The position numbers and the translations under genes were made by a program. Positions 10,456-18,606 of a stretch of 64,000 bases of DNA are shown here, in pieces. The DNA is from Marivirga arenosa (lineage in GTDB: Bacteria; Bacteroidota; Bacteroidia; Cytophagales; Cyclobacteriaceae). The stretch is from NCBI RefSeq assembly GCF_030503895.2, contig NZ_CP129970.2, positions 1 through 64,000 of the forward strand, read 5' to 3'. Position 1 is the first letter of the stretch. Every line of letters starts with the position of its first letter. The notes below the pieces were generated by a model. It had not been told where the DNA came from and did no database searches. It worked only from the letters and a program-made list of their open reading frames with translations.

Positions 10456-11124
10456 ATGCAGGAATTAAGCACTTCATATTTTTTAGACGAGAATCAACTA
10501 GAAACTTTAATCAAAAGAATAGTTGAAAACTATAATATTGAATCCTTCCTGAAAAATAAAAATTTAATCCAATTAGCTAATACCGATATTAAAATCAGGT
10601 TTCCATTTTCGTTTAATATCGATAATAACGTTCTAAAAGAATCGGCTTTTATAATCATTCTTGTACATGCCGGTGAAGCTTCTCTAGCAGTATCAGAATC
10701 CGACCAAATAATTGAGCATAAATCCTTTAAAGCTTATATGGTCCGACAAAAACAAGGTAAAAGCCAAATTAAACACCTTAAAACTAAAGGGAAATCAAAA
10801 GCAGGCTCAAGGGTAAGGCTGGCAAGCACAGATCATTTCTTTAATGAAATAAATGATAAATTGAATGAATGGTTGGAGTATTATAACATTGATAGAATTG
10901 CACTAAGTTGTAATAAAACTTTATTCCCCTTTCTATTTAATAGAGAAAATGCCGCTATTGAAAAGGAAGATGAAAGAATTTACAAAATCCCTAAACATAT
11001 TCCTGAGGCTAATTTTGATAATTTATTGCAAATTCATAAATATCTAATTTCAGTGGAAATATTTTATGAAAGCACGTATAATAAAGAAGTAACAGATTTA
11101 TTAATGAATATAGATGACGAATAA
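10456..11124 (+). CDS. Putative VLRF1 (Vms1-like) peptidyl-tRNA hydrolase/release factor
   Basis: The 222-residue protein has no signal peptide. Its core contains VRQKQGKSQ (residues 96-104), followed by KTKGKSKAGSRVRLAST. This pattern of GxxQ plus a basic KGK..AGSRxR stretch resembles the catalytic loop of VLRF1 domains of Vms1/ANKZF1, which are eRF1-related and cleave peptidyl-tRNA on stalled ribosomes. A Bacteroidota-specific bVLRF1 family is known. The next stretch (NDKLNEWLEYYNIDRIALSC) fits the following helix and strand. Activity is inferred from the motif alone; Vms1's ankyrin and VIM regions are absent. It overlaps the next gene by 11 bases, suggesting coupled translation. It could be a degenerate homologue with another role. 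Confidence 0.6.
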   Translation: MQELSTSYFLDENQLETLIKRIVENYNIESFLKNKNLIQLANTDIKIRFPFSFNIDNNVLKESAFIIILVHAGEASLAVSESDQIIEHKSFKAYMVRQKQGKSQIKHLKTKGKSKAGSRVRLASTDHFFNEINDKLNEWLEYYNIDRIALSCNKTLFPFLFNRENAAIEKEDERIYKIPKHIPEANFDNLLQIHKYLISVEIFYESTYNKEVTDLLMNIDDE

Positions 11125-11692
11125 AAAGTTTAATTGGAAAAAGGAATTAATTAGCTGGGCTGTAATGATTGCAGTTTTTGGAACCTTATACTTAACAGGC
11201 CTTCATACACCTGTTATTGGTAAAATTCAATCCTTACTATTATCCACACATTTGATTACACCAGATTTAGACCAGAAAGAGGCTGTAACTTTTAACTTTA
11301 ACGGTATATTAAAATCTTCAGATGGGACGGTAATAAATAGTGAAGAGCTATCCGATAAAACCATATTTATCAACTATTGGGCAACTTGGTGTCCACCTTG
11401 CTTGGGTGAATTACCTCATATAAATAAACTCTATCAACAAGTTAAGTCAGATCCAAATGTAGTTTTTCTTTTGATTTCTAAAGATCAAGATTTTAATAAA
11501 GCAATTCGCTTCATGGATAAAAAGGAATATGACCTGCCTATTTACACTGAAGTTAAGGGCTTTGACAAGCTTAGCTCAAGAGTACTACCTAGTTCTTATG
11601 TTATTAAAAATGGAGAGATTGTGTTTGAAACTGAAGGGATGAGTAATTTCAATACACAAGAATTTAAAGATTTCTTAATCTCCAGATATTGA
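11114..11692 (+). CDS. TlpA/ResA-like membrane-anchored thioredoxin
   Basis: The 192-residue protein has one N-terminal membrane segment (about residues 12-28) and a periplasmic thioredoxin-fold domain. The active site is WATWCPPC (C93, C96) and the cis-Pro loop is RVLPSSYVI. The family reduces or oxidises periplasmic cysteines, commonly for cytochrome c maturation or copper-centre assembly. The ATG at 11114 lies inside the end of the preceding VLRF1-like gene. The partner protein cannot be told from the neighbours. Family assignment is secure; substrate is unknown. Confidence 0.9.
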   Translation: MTNKKFNWKKELISWAVMIAVFGTLYLTGLHTPVIGKIQSLLLSTHLITPDLDQKEAVTFNFNGILKSSDGTVINSEELSDKTIFINYWATWCPPCLGELPHINKLYQQVKSDPNVVFLLISKDQDFNKAIRFMDKKEYDLPIYTEVKGFDKLSSRVLPSSYVIKNGEIVFETEGMSNFNTQEFKDFLISRY

Positions 11693-11769
11693 GATTTAAA
11701 ATTCATTAAGCATTCTACTAATTGTTTAATTAATTCATTTATACTATTTTAGATAGAAAATATCTCAAA

Positions 11770-12849
11770 ATGAATTGGTTAAGAAAAATTGGCTTTTTTA
11801 GTGCATTTATTATCCCATCCTTCACGATTGCAGGGTTTTACATCGGGGGTATTGCAAACCTAGCTACCTTAATTTTTGTATATGCATTTTTACCAGTTTT
11901 GGATGCTGCAATAGGTAAAGATTATAAGAATATACCTAAAAATGCAGTGAGCAAAGTTGCCAGTGATTTCTATTATCGATTCATTACCTATTGTTGGACT
12001 TATTTCCAACTTGCCTTTTTAATTTGGGCTATGTGGTCAGTTACAACTCATACCTTAAGCATATTTGAAATGATCACCTTTACTATAGCAGTTTCATTAT
12101 CAACTGGAGGTATTGGCATTACTGTGGCTCATGAGCTAGGCCACAAAAAATCAAAATTAGAGCGATTTTATAGTAAGGTACTCCTTATGACTGTAAGTTA
12201 CATGCATTTTTATATTGAGCATAATAAAGGGCATCATGTAAGAGTATCAACACCCGAAGACCCTGCAACAAGCAGAGAAAATGAAAACTTTTACGCCTTT
12301 TGGTGGAGATCCATTTCTCAAGGCTACTTGAGTGCATGGAAAATTGAAAACAAAAGATTAGATAGAAAGAACATTTCTCGATTCTCCATTCATAATCAAA
12401 TGATTTGGTTCACTATCTTACCTTTTATTTTTGCAGCTTTCATTACAACCCTTATAAGCGCATTCATTGGTTACTTTACTATCATACCCTTTGTATTCTT
12501 TTTTGCTCAAAGCATTTTAGCCTTTTCTCTACTTGAAGCAGTAAATTATGTTGAGCATTATGGTTTAAGAAGAAAAAAAATTGATGAAGACAGATATGAA
12601 AGAGTGGCACCTCACCATTCATGGAATGCAAATCACCTTATGAGTAACTTCTTTCTATTTCAATTACAGAGACATTCAGATCATCATTATAATGCAATAA
12701 AAAGATATCAAGTATTAGATAATTATGAAAATGCACCTCAGCTACCCGCTGGTTATCCTAGTATGATTTTATTAGCTCATTTTCCTCCTTTATGGTTCAA
12801 AATTATGAATCCAAGACTTCAAAAATGGAATAATTTAAAAGCTGTATGA
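11770..12849 (+). CDS. alkB: AlkB-type alkane 1-monooxygenase (integral-membrane diiron hydroxylase)
   Basis: The 359-residue membrane protein belongs to the fatty-acid-desaturase/hydroxylase superfamily. The AlkB histidine boxes are all present: HELGHK (121-126), EHNKGHH (150-156) and LQRHSDHH (299-306), plus the AlkB-typical NYVEHYGLRR. Several hydrophobic segments surround them, as expected for six transmembrane helices in the inner membrane. The family hydroxylates terminal carbons of medium to long alkanes or related aliphatics with electrons from rubredoxin. No rubredoxin gene is adjacent, so the true substrate is uncertain; biogenic marine hydrocarbons are a reasonable guess. It converges with the MFS gene downstream. 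Confidence 0.9.
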   Translation: MNWLRKIGFFSAFIIPSFTIAGFYIGGIANLATLIFVYAFLPVLDAAIGKDYKNIPKNAVSKVASDFYYRFITYCWTYFQLAFLIWAMWSVTTHTLSIFEMITFTIAVSLSTGGIGITVAHELGHKKSKLERFYSKVLLMTVSYMHFYIEHNKGHHVRVSTPEDPATSRENENFYAFWWRSISQGYLSAWKIENKRLDRKNISRFSIHNQMIWFTILPFIFAAFITTLISAFIGYFTIIPFVFFFAQSILAFSLLEAVNYVEHYGLRRKKIDEDRYERVAPHHSWNANHLMSNFFLFQLQRHSDHHYNAIKRYQVLDNYENAPQLPAGYPSMILLAHFPPLWFKIMNPRLQKWNNLKAV

Positions 12850-12879
12850 TGTAATCTCAATTTTGAGAGCTTTTAATTT
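12832..12879. terminator. Bidirectional hairpin between convergent alkB and MFS genes
   Basis: AATTTAAAAGCT (12832-12843) pairs with AGCTTTTAATTT (12868-12879) with one mismatch, and an inner CTCAATTTTGAG hairpin sits in the loop region. It overlaps the 3' ends of both converging genes and has T-rich flanks on both strands. Confidence 0.45.
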
Positions 12880-14011
12880 GAGTAGCTAGTAAAGCTACTG
12901 ATAGTGCCATTAAGGCAATAAATGAAAATGATGCTCTAAGGTTTAACCATGAAGCTAAATATCCTATTAGAGGTGGGCCAATCAAGAAGCCGAAAAAGCC
13001 CATAGTAGAAACTGCAGCTAATGCCACTCCTGAATTCATTTTTTTTGTTTTCCCTGCTAAACTAAAGGATAAAGGAATAACAGAGGACACACCCGCACCA
13101 ACAATAAAAAAAGCTACTAATGAAATGATTTTTCCTGGGATTAAAACTAATAATAACATACCGGAAAAATTTAATATACCGCTAATAAAAATGACTTTTT
13201 TAACTCCGACTTTACTAGTGAAGTAATCCGCAATAAACCGAACCCCCGCCATACTTACCATAAAAAAAGTATAGGCTAGCCCTAAAATTTCATTAGGAGC
13301 TTTCACTATATCCTTATAATATATGCCACTCCAATCAAACATTGTCCCTTCACACATCATAGAGGAAAATGCGATAAACCCTAGCAATAAAAGTGACTTA
13401 TCCGGAATAGCAAAGATGGGTTTGTCGGTATCTTGGTCTGCATCTGCGTTTAGTAAGTACTTAAAACTTATAATAGCCGCAATTACACTAGTTGAAAAAA
13501 TAATTATGTAATGATATTGTAACAAAATATCAGCACCTATCATGTAAGCTCCTATGATTGCACCAAAAAAACCAGCCAAGCTCCACATTCCATGAAAGCT
13601 TGCCATGATATTTCTGTTATACTCTTTTTCTAGATTTACTGCTTGAGTATTGATCGCTATATTTACCATATTGCCCATTCCTCCAAAAAAGAATAGTAAT
13701 ATCCCTAACATATAAATATTATCGATAAACGAGATAATAACTAAGGAAAGGAGATAAAGAATAATGGCAAAACGAGTGACTATAAAACTATTCCATTTGG
13801 CAACTAAAGCTCCCGCAATAGGTAATGAAATAAAAGAACCAATAGGTAACATTAATAATAAAGTACCTAATTGAGCTTCAGAAAGATTAAAGTTTTCTTG
13901 AATTGTTGGGATTCGAGCCGCCCAACTTGCAAAGGTTAAGCCATAACAGAAAAAAATAGTACTAATAGCTAATCTTGACCTCAACAAAAAATGCTTAAAA
14001 AAATGAACCAT
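12857..14011 (-). CDS. MFS transporter (YbjJ-like)
   Basis: The protein is hydrophobic throughout with about 12 predicted membrane helices. The N-terminal pattern SWAARIPTIQENFNLSEAQLG, with LPIGS shortly after, is typical of the YbjJ-like MFS group, whose substrates are mostly unknown. An upstream TTG at 14029 would add six residues, but the ATG at 14011 is preferred, giving 384 residues. It lies directly downstream of the PspC-domain gene on the minus strand and is probably cotranscribed with it. Substrate cannot be predicted. Confidence 0.85.
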   Translation of the reverse strand: MVHFFKHFLLRSRLAISTIFFCYGLTFASWAARIPTIQENFNLSEAQLGTLLLMLPIGSFISLPIAGALVAKWNSFIVTRFAIILYLLSLVIISFIDNIYMLGILLFFFGGMGNMVNIAINTQAVNLEKEYNRNIMASFHGMWSLAGFFGAIIGAYMIGADILLQYHYIIIFSTSVIAAIISFKYLLNADADQDTDKPIFAIPDKSLLLLGFIAFSSMMCEGTMFDWSGIYYKDIVKAPNEILGLAYTFFMVSMAGVRFIADYFTSKVGVKKVIFISGILNFSGMLLLVLIPGKIISLVAFFIVGAGVSSVIPLSFSLAGKTKKMNSGVALAAVSTMGFFGFLIGPPLIGYLASWLNLRASFSFIALMALSVALLATQIKSSQN

Positions 14012-14039
14012 TAAGAACCTGTAGTTCAATTAATTAAAA

Positions 14040-14255
14040 TTAATAATACCATTTAGATCGTCCTCTTCTTAACATTTTTCTCACATCACGTATAAATGCT
14101 AAAGCTAAATAAAGTAAAATGGGAGACCCAAATGTTAAAAAAGAAGAATAAATAAAAAATATCCTTATGTGAGAACTAGGGAGATCCATCATTTCACCCA
14201 ATCTTGTGCATACACCAAAGGCCTGATTTTCGATGAATTTTTGAACTTTTTTCAT
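14040..14255 (-). CDS. PspC-domain small membrane protein
   Basis: The 71-residue protein has the PspC layout: a short amphipathic N-terminus with GVCTRLGEMMDLPSSHIRIFFI, then one hydrophobic helix (about residues 32-51) and a basic tail. PspC domains take part in envelope-stress sensing in many bacteria. Standalone short PspC proteins are common in Bacteroidota and poorly characterised. It is divergent from the OmpA/TPR lipoprotein gene and shares the 145-base spacer with it. No pspA-like gene is adjacent. Confidence 0.85.
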   Translation of the reverse strand: MKKVQKFIENQAFGVCTRLGEMMDLPSSHIRIFFIYSSFLTFGSPILLYLALAFIRDVRKMLRRGRSKWYY

Positions 14256-14344
14256 AATATCCCTTTAAACTAAACAATTACAGCAAATGCTACGTTAATA
14301 TTTCGATAAAATTAAAAATCTTTTCTTAAATTTACTAAATACAT

Positions 14345-14374
14345 TGGAATAGTTCTAATATAAGTATAATTTCG
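14345..14374 (+). promoter_or_regulatory. Bacteroidota-type promoter of the OmpA/TPR lipoprotein gene
   Basis: TTG at 14345-14347 is separated by 19 bases from TAATTTCG at 14367-14374. This matches the known Bacteroidota housekeeping pattern (TTG, N17-23, TAnnTTTG) except for one base. The start codon lies 27 bases further on. Confidence 0.6.
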
Positions 14375-14400
14375 CATTAACTTCCAAACTTAATCAAATA

Positions 14401-16206
14401 ATGAATCAAATGAGACAATTATTTTACGCAGCTGTTCTTTTAGGAACATTAACTTTTTCTGGTTGTGCATTGAATAAGATGATGCAAGCCGCTGAAGAAC
14501 AAGCTATCGATGTAACTCCAAATCCTCTTGAACTTCACGGTGACGAGGTAGCATTTACGGTTGATTTCCAATTACCGTCTAAAATGCTTAAAGATGGAAT
14601 TACTTATACTGTAAATCCTTACTATGTATATGGCGATAAAGAAATTGCGTTAGACGCAGTTGATTTCGTCAAAGCTGATTTCCCTAATAGTGATACTGAG
14701 CCTGTTAGAACTAGCAAAGAATTTGCATTCGACTATGAAGAAGGTATGAATGTAAATGGTGAACTAGTTATGCAAGGTACAGCTACTATTGAAAAAAATG
14801 GAAAATCCGCTTCTACTGATAGAAAACCATATGCAACTGGATTAATCAGAACTTCTCAATTAGTTATGCCGTCTTATCATGCTGCTTATGCTGATCACGG
14901 ATATAATAACAAAGAGGAATTAATCCCTACTAATGTTAATTTCTATTTTGACCAAGGAAGATCAGTTCTAAAATCATCTGAATTAAGAAGTGATAGAGGT
15001 AAAAAATTCAATGCTTTCATTGCTGACAAAAACGTTACAAGAACTGTAACTATTACAGGTACTCACTCTCCTGAAGGTCCAGAAAGAATCAACAGTAACT
15101 TATCTGAAGATAGAGCAAAAGCAATTGAAGATTACTATAGAAGACAAATGAGACGTTATGACTACAAAGGAATGGCGGATTCAATTGAATTTATATTAAA
15201 GCCAGTTGTTGAAGATTGGACTGATTTCAAAAAAGCTTTAGCAGAATATGATGGAATTTCTGATGCTCAAAAAAGCGAGTATACTCAAATTGTAAACGGT
15301 TCTGGTAGCTTTGAAGAAAAAGAAGATAGATTACAAAAATTATCTACTTACAAACAAGTATTCAAAGATATCTATCCTGATTTAAGAGCTGCAAAAACTG
15401 AAGTTCTAACAGTAAAAGAGAAAAAGACTGATGCTGAGATTTCTGTTTTAGCTAAGCAAATTGCTGCTGAGGAAGTTTCTGCTGATACTCTTTCATTAGA
15501 AGAATTAATGTATGCTGCTAGCATGACTCCTTCATTAGAAGAAAAAGCTGCTATTTTCAAAGCTGCTACCAAGAAAAATGACAATAGCTCAGTTGCTCAT
15601 AACAATTACGGTGCTGTTCACTTAGAATTAGCTATGGAAGCAGATGGTAATGAAATGACTACATTAGTAGAGCAAGCAGTTACTCAATTTGAAATTTCTA
15701 ATAAGAAGAAAGAAAATGCTGAAGCTTATGCAAACTTAGCTACTGCATACGCTATGCAAGGAAACTATGAGAAAGCATATGATGCAGCTACTAAAGCTAA
15801 CGAAATGACATTAAGCAGCGAAAATGAAAGAGGTTTAATGGGCGTTAAAGGTGCTTTAGAAATCATGATGGGTGACTACAGCGAAGCTTCTACTTCACTT
15901 AAAAATACTGCTGACTCAGAAGTTAACATGTTCAACAAAGGTTTAGCATTAGTTCTTCAAGGTAATTATGAGAATGCAGTAAGCACTTTAGAAGAAGTTG
16001 CAGGTAAAACTTCTGGTGAAGGTGTTCACGCTCATGCTCATTATTTAGCAGCTGTTGCTAGCGCAAGATTAGGTAAAGAAGGTGATGTAATCAGCCACTT
16101 AAAAGATGCAGTTGCTGCTGATGCTGATTTAAAATCAAAAGCACTTTCTGATCTTGAATTTGCTAACTTTGCAGCAAATGAAACTTTCAGAAATGCATTA
16201 AAATAA
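14401..16206 (+). CDS. OmpA-like/TPR outer-membrane lipoprotein
   Basis: The 601-residue protein starts with a lipoprotein signal peptide; the lipobox TFSGC places the lipidated Cys at residue 22. Residues about 178-246 resemble an OmpA-type peptidoglycan-associated region (NFYFDQGRSVL, then ITGTHSPEGPERINSNLSEDRAKAI). TPR-like helical repeats fill about residues 370-590 (for example NAEAYANLATAYAMQGNYEKAYDAA). Regular codon choice, a good promoter and a strong terminator suggest high, monocistronic expression. The domain mix suggests an envelope scaffold linking outer membrane and peptidoglycan, but the exact role is unknown. Confidence 0.8.
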   Translation: MNQMRQLFYAAVLLGTLTFSGCALNKMMQAAEEQAIDVTPNPLELHGDEVAFTVDFQLPSKMLKDGITYTVNPYYVYGDKEIALDAVDFVKADFPNSDTEPVRTSKEFAFDYEEGMNVNGELVMQGTATIEKNGKSASTDRKPYATGLIRTSQLVMPSYHAAYADHGYNNKEELIPTNVNFYFDQGRSVLKSSELRSDRGKKFNAFIADKNVTRTVTITGTHSPEGPERINSNLSEDRAKAIEDYYRRQMRRYDYKGMADSIEFILKPVVEDWTDFKKALAEYDGISDAQKSEYTQIVNGSGSFEEKEDRLQKLSTYKQVFKDIYPDLRAAKTEVLTVKEKKTDAEISVLAKQIAAEEVSADTLSLEELMYAASMTPSLEEKAAIFKAATKKNDNSSVAHNNYGAVHLELAMEADGNEMTTLVEQAVTQFEISNKKKENAEAYANLATAYAMQGNYEKAYDAATKANEMTLSSENERGLMGVKGALEIMMGDYSEASTSLKNTADSEVNMFNKGLALVLQGNYENAVSTLEEVAGKTSGEGVHAHAHYLAAVASARLGKEGDVISHLKDAVAADADLKSKALSDLEFANFAANETFRNALK

Positions 16207-16228
16207 TTATTACTAATAAATAATTTTG

Positions 16229-16263
16229 AAAGCATTCGCTAAATAGCGAGTGCTTTTTTTTTT
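16229..16263 (+). terminator. Rho-independent terminator after the OmpA/TPR gene
   Basis: AAGCATTCGCT (16230-16240) pairs with AGCGAGTGCTT (16245-16255), with one G-U pair. A run of nine or more T follows. Confidence 0.92.
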
Positions 16264-16418
16264 GCACATAATTTTAGATTTACCAGAAATTTCAGCTTCT
16301 AATTAACTTTTAAATTATTCTAAACTTTATATAGAAAAGAAAAGTTAATGAACACTAAGGATTGAGTTGGTAATTGAAAGTTGAATAACTATTTTTACCC
16401 TGTAAAATTTCAAGATAG

Positions 16419-17399
16419 ATGAGAGAAATTCAGTTTAGAGAAGCACTTAATGAGGCAATGTCTGAAGAAATGAGACGTGATGAAAACGTTTTCATTATGG
16501 GAGAAGAGGTTGCTGAATATAATGGTGCCTATAAAGTAACACAAGGAATGTTAGATGAATTCGGCACTAAAAGAGTAATAGATACTCCTATTACTGAGTT
16601 AGGTTTTGCCGGTATTGGTGTTGGTGCAGCTATGAATGGCACTAGACCTATAATTGAATTCATGACTTTTAACTTTTCATTGGTTGCAATAGATCAGGTA
16701 ATAAATTCAGCAGCAAAAATGCTAAATATGTCTGGTGGACAGTTTAATGTTCCAATGGTATTTAGAGGTCCGACAGGTAATGCGGGTCAATTAGCATCAC
16801 AACATTCGCAAAACTTTGAAAACTGGTATGCAAATACTCCAGGTTTAAAAGTAGTAATTCCTTCAAATCCATACGATGCTAAAGGACTTTTAAAATCTGC
16901 TATTAGAGATGATGATCCCGTTATCTTTATGGAATCAGAATTAATGTATGGTGATAAAGGAGAAGTTCCTGAATCAGAATATTTAGAAGAAATTGGAAAA
17001 GCTAAAATCACTAAAGAAGGAAGTGATGCTACGTTAATTTCTTTTGGTAAAATGATGAAAGTAGCTCATGCTGCAGCTGAAGAGATGGAAAAAGAGGGGC
17101 ATTCTATTGAAGTCATTGATTTGAGAACAGTGAGGCCTATTGATTATGCTACCATCTTTGAATCAGTTAAAAAAACAAATAGGTGTGTAGTGGTAGAAGA
17201 AGCATGGCCATTAGCTTCTATATCAGGAGATTTAGCATTCAACATTCAAAAAACTGTATTTGATTATTTGGACGCCCCAATTTTACGTGTTAATAGTTTA
17301 GATGTCCCAGTTTCTTATGCTCCTACCTTATTGGAAGCTGTTATTCCTAATAAAGAAAGAACGATCAAAGCATTAAGGAAAGTAATGTACCTAGACTAA
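16419..17399 (+). CDS. pdhB: Pyruvate dehydrogenase E1 component, beta subunit
   Basis: The 326-residue protein is the beta subunit of a two-subunit alpha-ketoacid dehydrogenase E1. Signatures are MREIQFREALNEAM, FIMGEEVAEYNGAYKVTQGM, DTPITELGFAGIGVGAA, EFMTFNF and the C-terminal VIDLRTVRPID. With the alpha subunit it forms the thiamine-diphosphate site that decarboxylates pyruvate to acetyl-CoA in the cytoplasm. The alpha subunit and E2 are not in the window, which is common in Bacteroidota. A branched-chain 2-oxoacid dehydrogenase beta subunit is the main alternative, but the motifs fit PDH better. It is a single gene with its own terminator. Confidence 0.92.
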   Translation: MREIQFREALNEAMSEEMRRDENVFIMGEEVAEYNGAYKVTQGMLDEFGTKRVIDTPITELGFAGIGVGAAMNGTRPIIEFMTFNFSLVAIDQVINSAAKMLNMSGGQFNVPMVFRGPTGNAGQLASQHSQNFENWYANTPGLKVVIPSNPYDAKGLLKSAIRDDDPVIFMESELMYGDKGEVPESEYLEEIGKAKITKEGSDATLISFGKMMKVAHAAAEEMEKEGHSIEVIDLRTVRPIDYATIFESVKKTNRCVVVEEAWPLASISGDLAFNIQKTVFDYLDAPILRVNSLDVPVSYAPTLLEAVIPNKERTIKALRKVMYLD

Positions 17400-17426
17400 T
17401 ACTATAAGTTATTCCAATAGATTTTG

Positions 17427-17459
17427 AAGGCAAGTCCATATGGACTTGCCTTTTTTTTT
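17427..17459 (+). terminator. Rho-independent terminator after pdhB
   Basis: GGCAAGTCCA (17429-17438) pairs perfectly with TGGACTTGCC (17441-17450), with a two-base loop and nine T following. Flanking AA/TT extend the stem. Confidence 0.95.
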
Positions 17460-17525
17460 GAAAAAAAATTATTTTCCGTGCAACTACTTATATTTAATTA
17501 AGTCATTAGGGCAGAATTAAAAGAA

Positions 17526-18095
17526 TTGGAGAATATAGATATTAATATCCATAAAGAATTAATTGAAAAGTGTAAGCATGGTAGTCATGCTGCTTTCAAA
17601 GATTTATATATGCTTTATGCTAAATCAATGTATAATGTAGCATTTAGGATTTTACGGGATAGTAATATCACCGAAGACATTTTACAAGAAGCATTTATCA
17701 AAGCATTTTATAAAATTAATCAATTTGATTACCAAGCCACTTTTGGAGCTTGGTTAAAAAGAATAGTAGTTAACCAGTCACTTGACTATTTAAGAAAAGA
17801 AAGCAAATGGTTAATGGATGATGTAGAAAACAAAAGTATTGTTGAAGAGGAAGATATTGATTGGGAGGATATTGATTTAAGAGTGGACATGGTAAAAGAA
17901 GCTATTTTAAACCTTCCATCAGGTTTTAGAACAGTGGCCAGCCTTTATTTATTTGAAGGATATGAGCATAAAGAAATTGCTGAAATATTAGATATATCTG
18001 AAAACACATCTAAGTCACAATTTCACAGAGCGAAAAAGAAAATTAAAACTTTCATACAAGATTATGAAAAAGGACAAGTTAGAGCAATTTATTAA
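17526..18095 (+). CDS. ECF-type sigma-70 family RNA polymerase sigma factor
   Basis: The 189-residue protein has only regions 2 and 4, as in ECF sigma factors. Region 2 includes YNVAFRILRDSNITEDILQEAFIKAF and WLKRIVVNQSLDYLRK; region 4 ends LYLFEGYEHKEIAEILDISENTSKSQFHRAKKKI. The predicted start is TTG at 17526; the next in-frame ATG would delete part of region 2. The downstream gene starts inside its 3' end (32-base overlap) and encodes a single-pass membrane protein, so the pair looks like sigma/anti-sigma. The signal sensed and target promoters are unknown. Confidence 0.93.
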   Translation: MENIDINIHKELIEKCKHGSHAAFKDLYMLYAKSMYNVAFRILRDSNITEDILQEAFIKAFYKINQFDYQATFGAWLKRIVVNQSLDYLRKESKWLMDDVENKSIVEEEDIDWEDIDLRVDMVKEAILNLPSGFRTVASLYLFEGYEHKEIAEILDISENTSKSQFHRAKKKIKTFIQDYEKGQVRAIY

Positions 18096-18606
18096 TCATA
18101 ATAGAAATCAATTTGAAGCAGATTTTGATCTAGATAAGAATTGGGATCAATTAGAAGCAAAAATTAATAAAAAGAAAGATAGACATCCTGGATGGATGGT
18201 GGCAGCTAGTATTGCAATGCTACTTGTTATAGGATGGTTAATTTATGATCGTGCAATTCTAACAGATAAAATAAATCAATTAGAGCAAATAACTTATAAC
18301 AATAAGCCATATGCTGAAATTGAAAATTATTATCAAATAAATATTACTGAAAAAAAAGCAAAGATAAATGAATTATCAAAGCAAAATAATCTATCAGTTA
18401 AAACGGATTTAGCAGCATTAAATAAGAAATACAAGGATTTAAAAAGTCAAGTTAAAAATCAAGGTGCTCATCCTCAGTTGGTGAATGCCATGATTCAAAA
18501 CTTGCAAACACAGATTGAAATCCTTGAACAGAAACTGAACATCTTGCAAGAGTTACAGGAATATAGTAAAAACGAAAAACAAGAAAACAATGAAATATCG
18601 ATTTAA
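18064..18606 (+). CDS. Putative membrane anti-sigma factor
   Basis: The 180-residue protein has a cytoplasmic N-terminus of about 40 residues (FDLDKNWDQLEAKI), one membrane helix (about residues 43-62, GWMVAASIAMLLVIGWLIYD) and a periplasmic, coiled-coil-rich C-terminus. No ZAS-type HxxxCxxC zinc motif is seen. Position is the main argument: it overlaps the ECF sigma gene by 32 bases and the next gene by 17, so all three are translationally coupled. The topology is right for a transmembrane anti-sigma factor. The specific role is inferred. Confidence 0.65.
   Translation: MKKDKLEQFINHNRNQFEADFDLDKNWDQLEAKINKKKDRHPGWMVAASIAMLLVIGWLIYDRAILTDKINQLEQITYNNKPYAEIENYYQINITEKKAKINELSKQNNLSVKTDLAALNKKYKDLKSQVKNQGAHPQLVNAMIQNLQTQIEILEQKLNILQELQEYSKNEKQENNEISI

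Noticed and set aside
16364-16379. A 16-base string (GAGTTGGTAATTGAAA) that recurs at 40573-40588
   Set aside because: One exact 16-mer match between two AT-rich non-coding places in 64 kb is near chance expectation and no other copy was seen.
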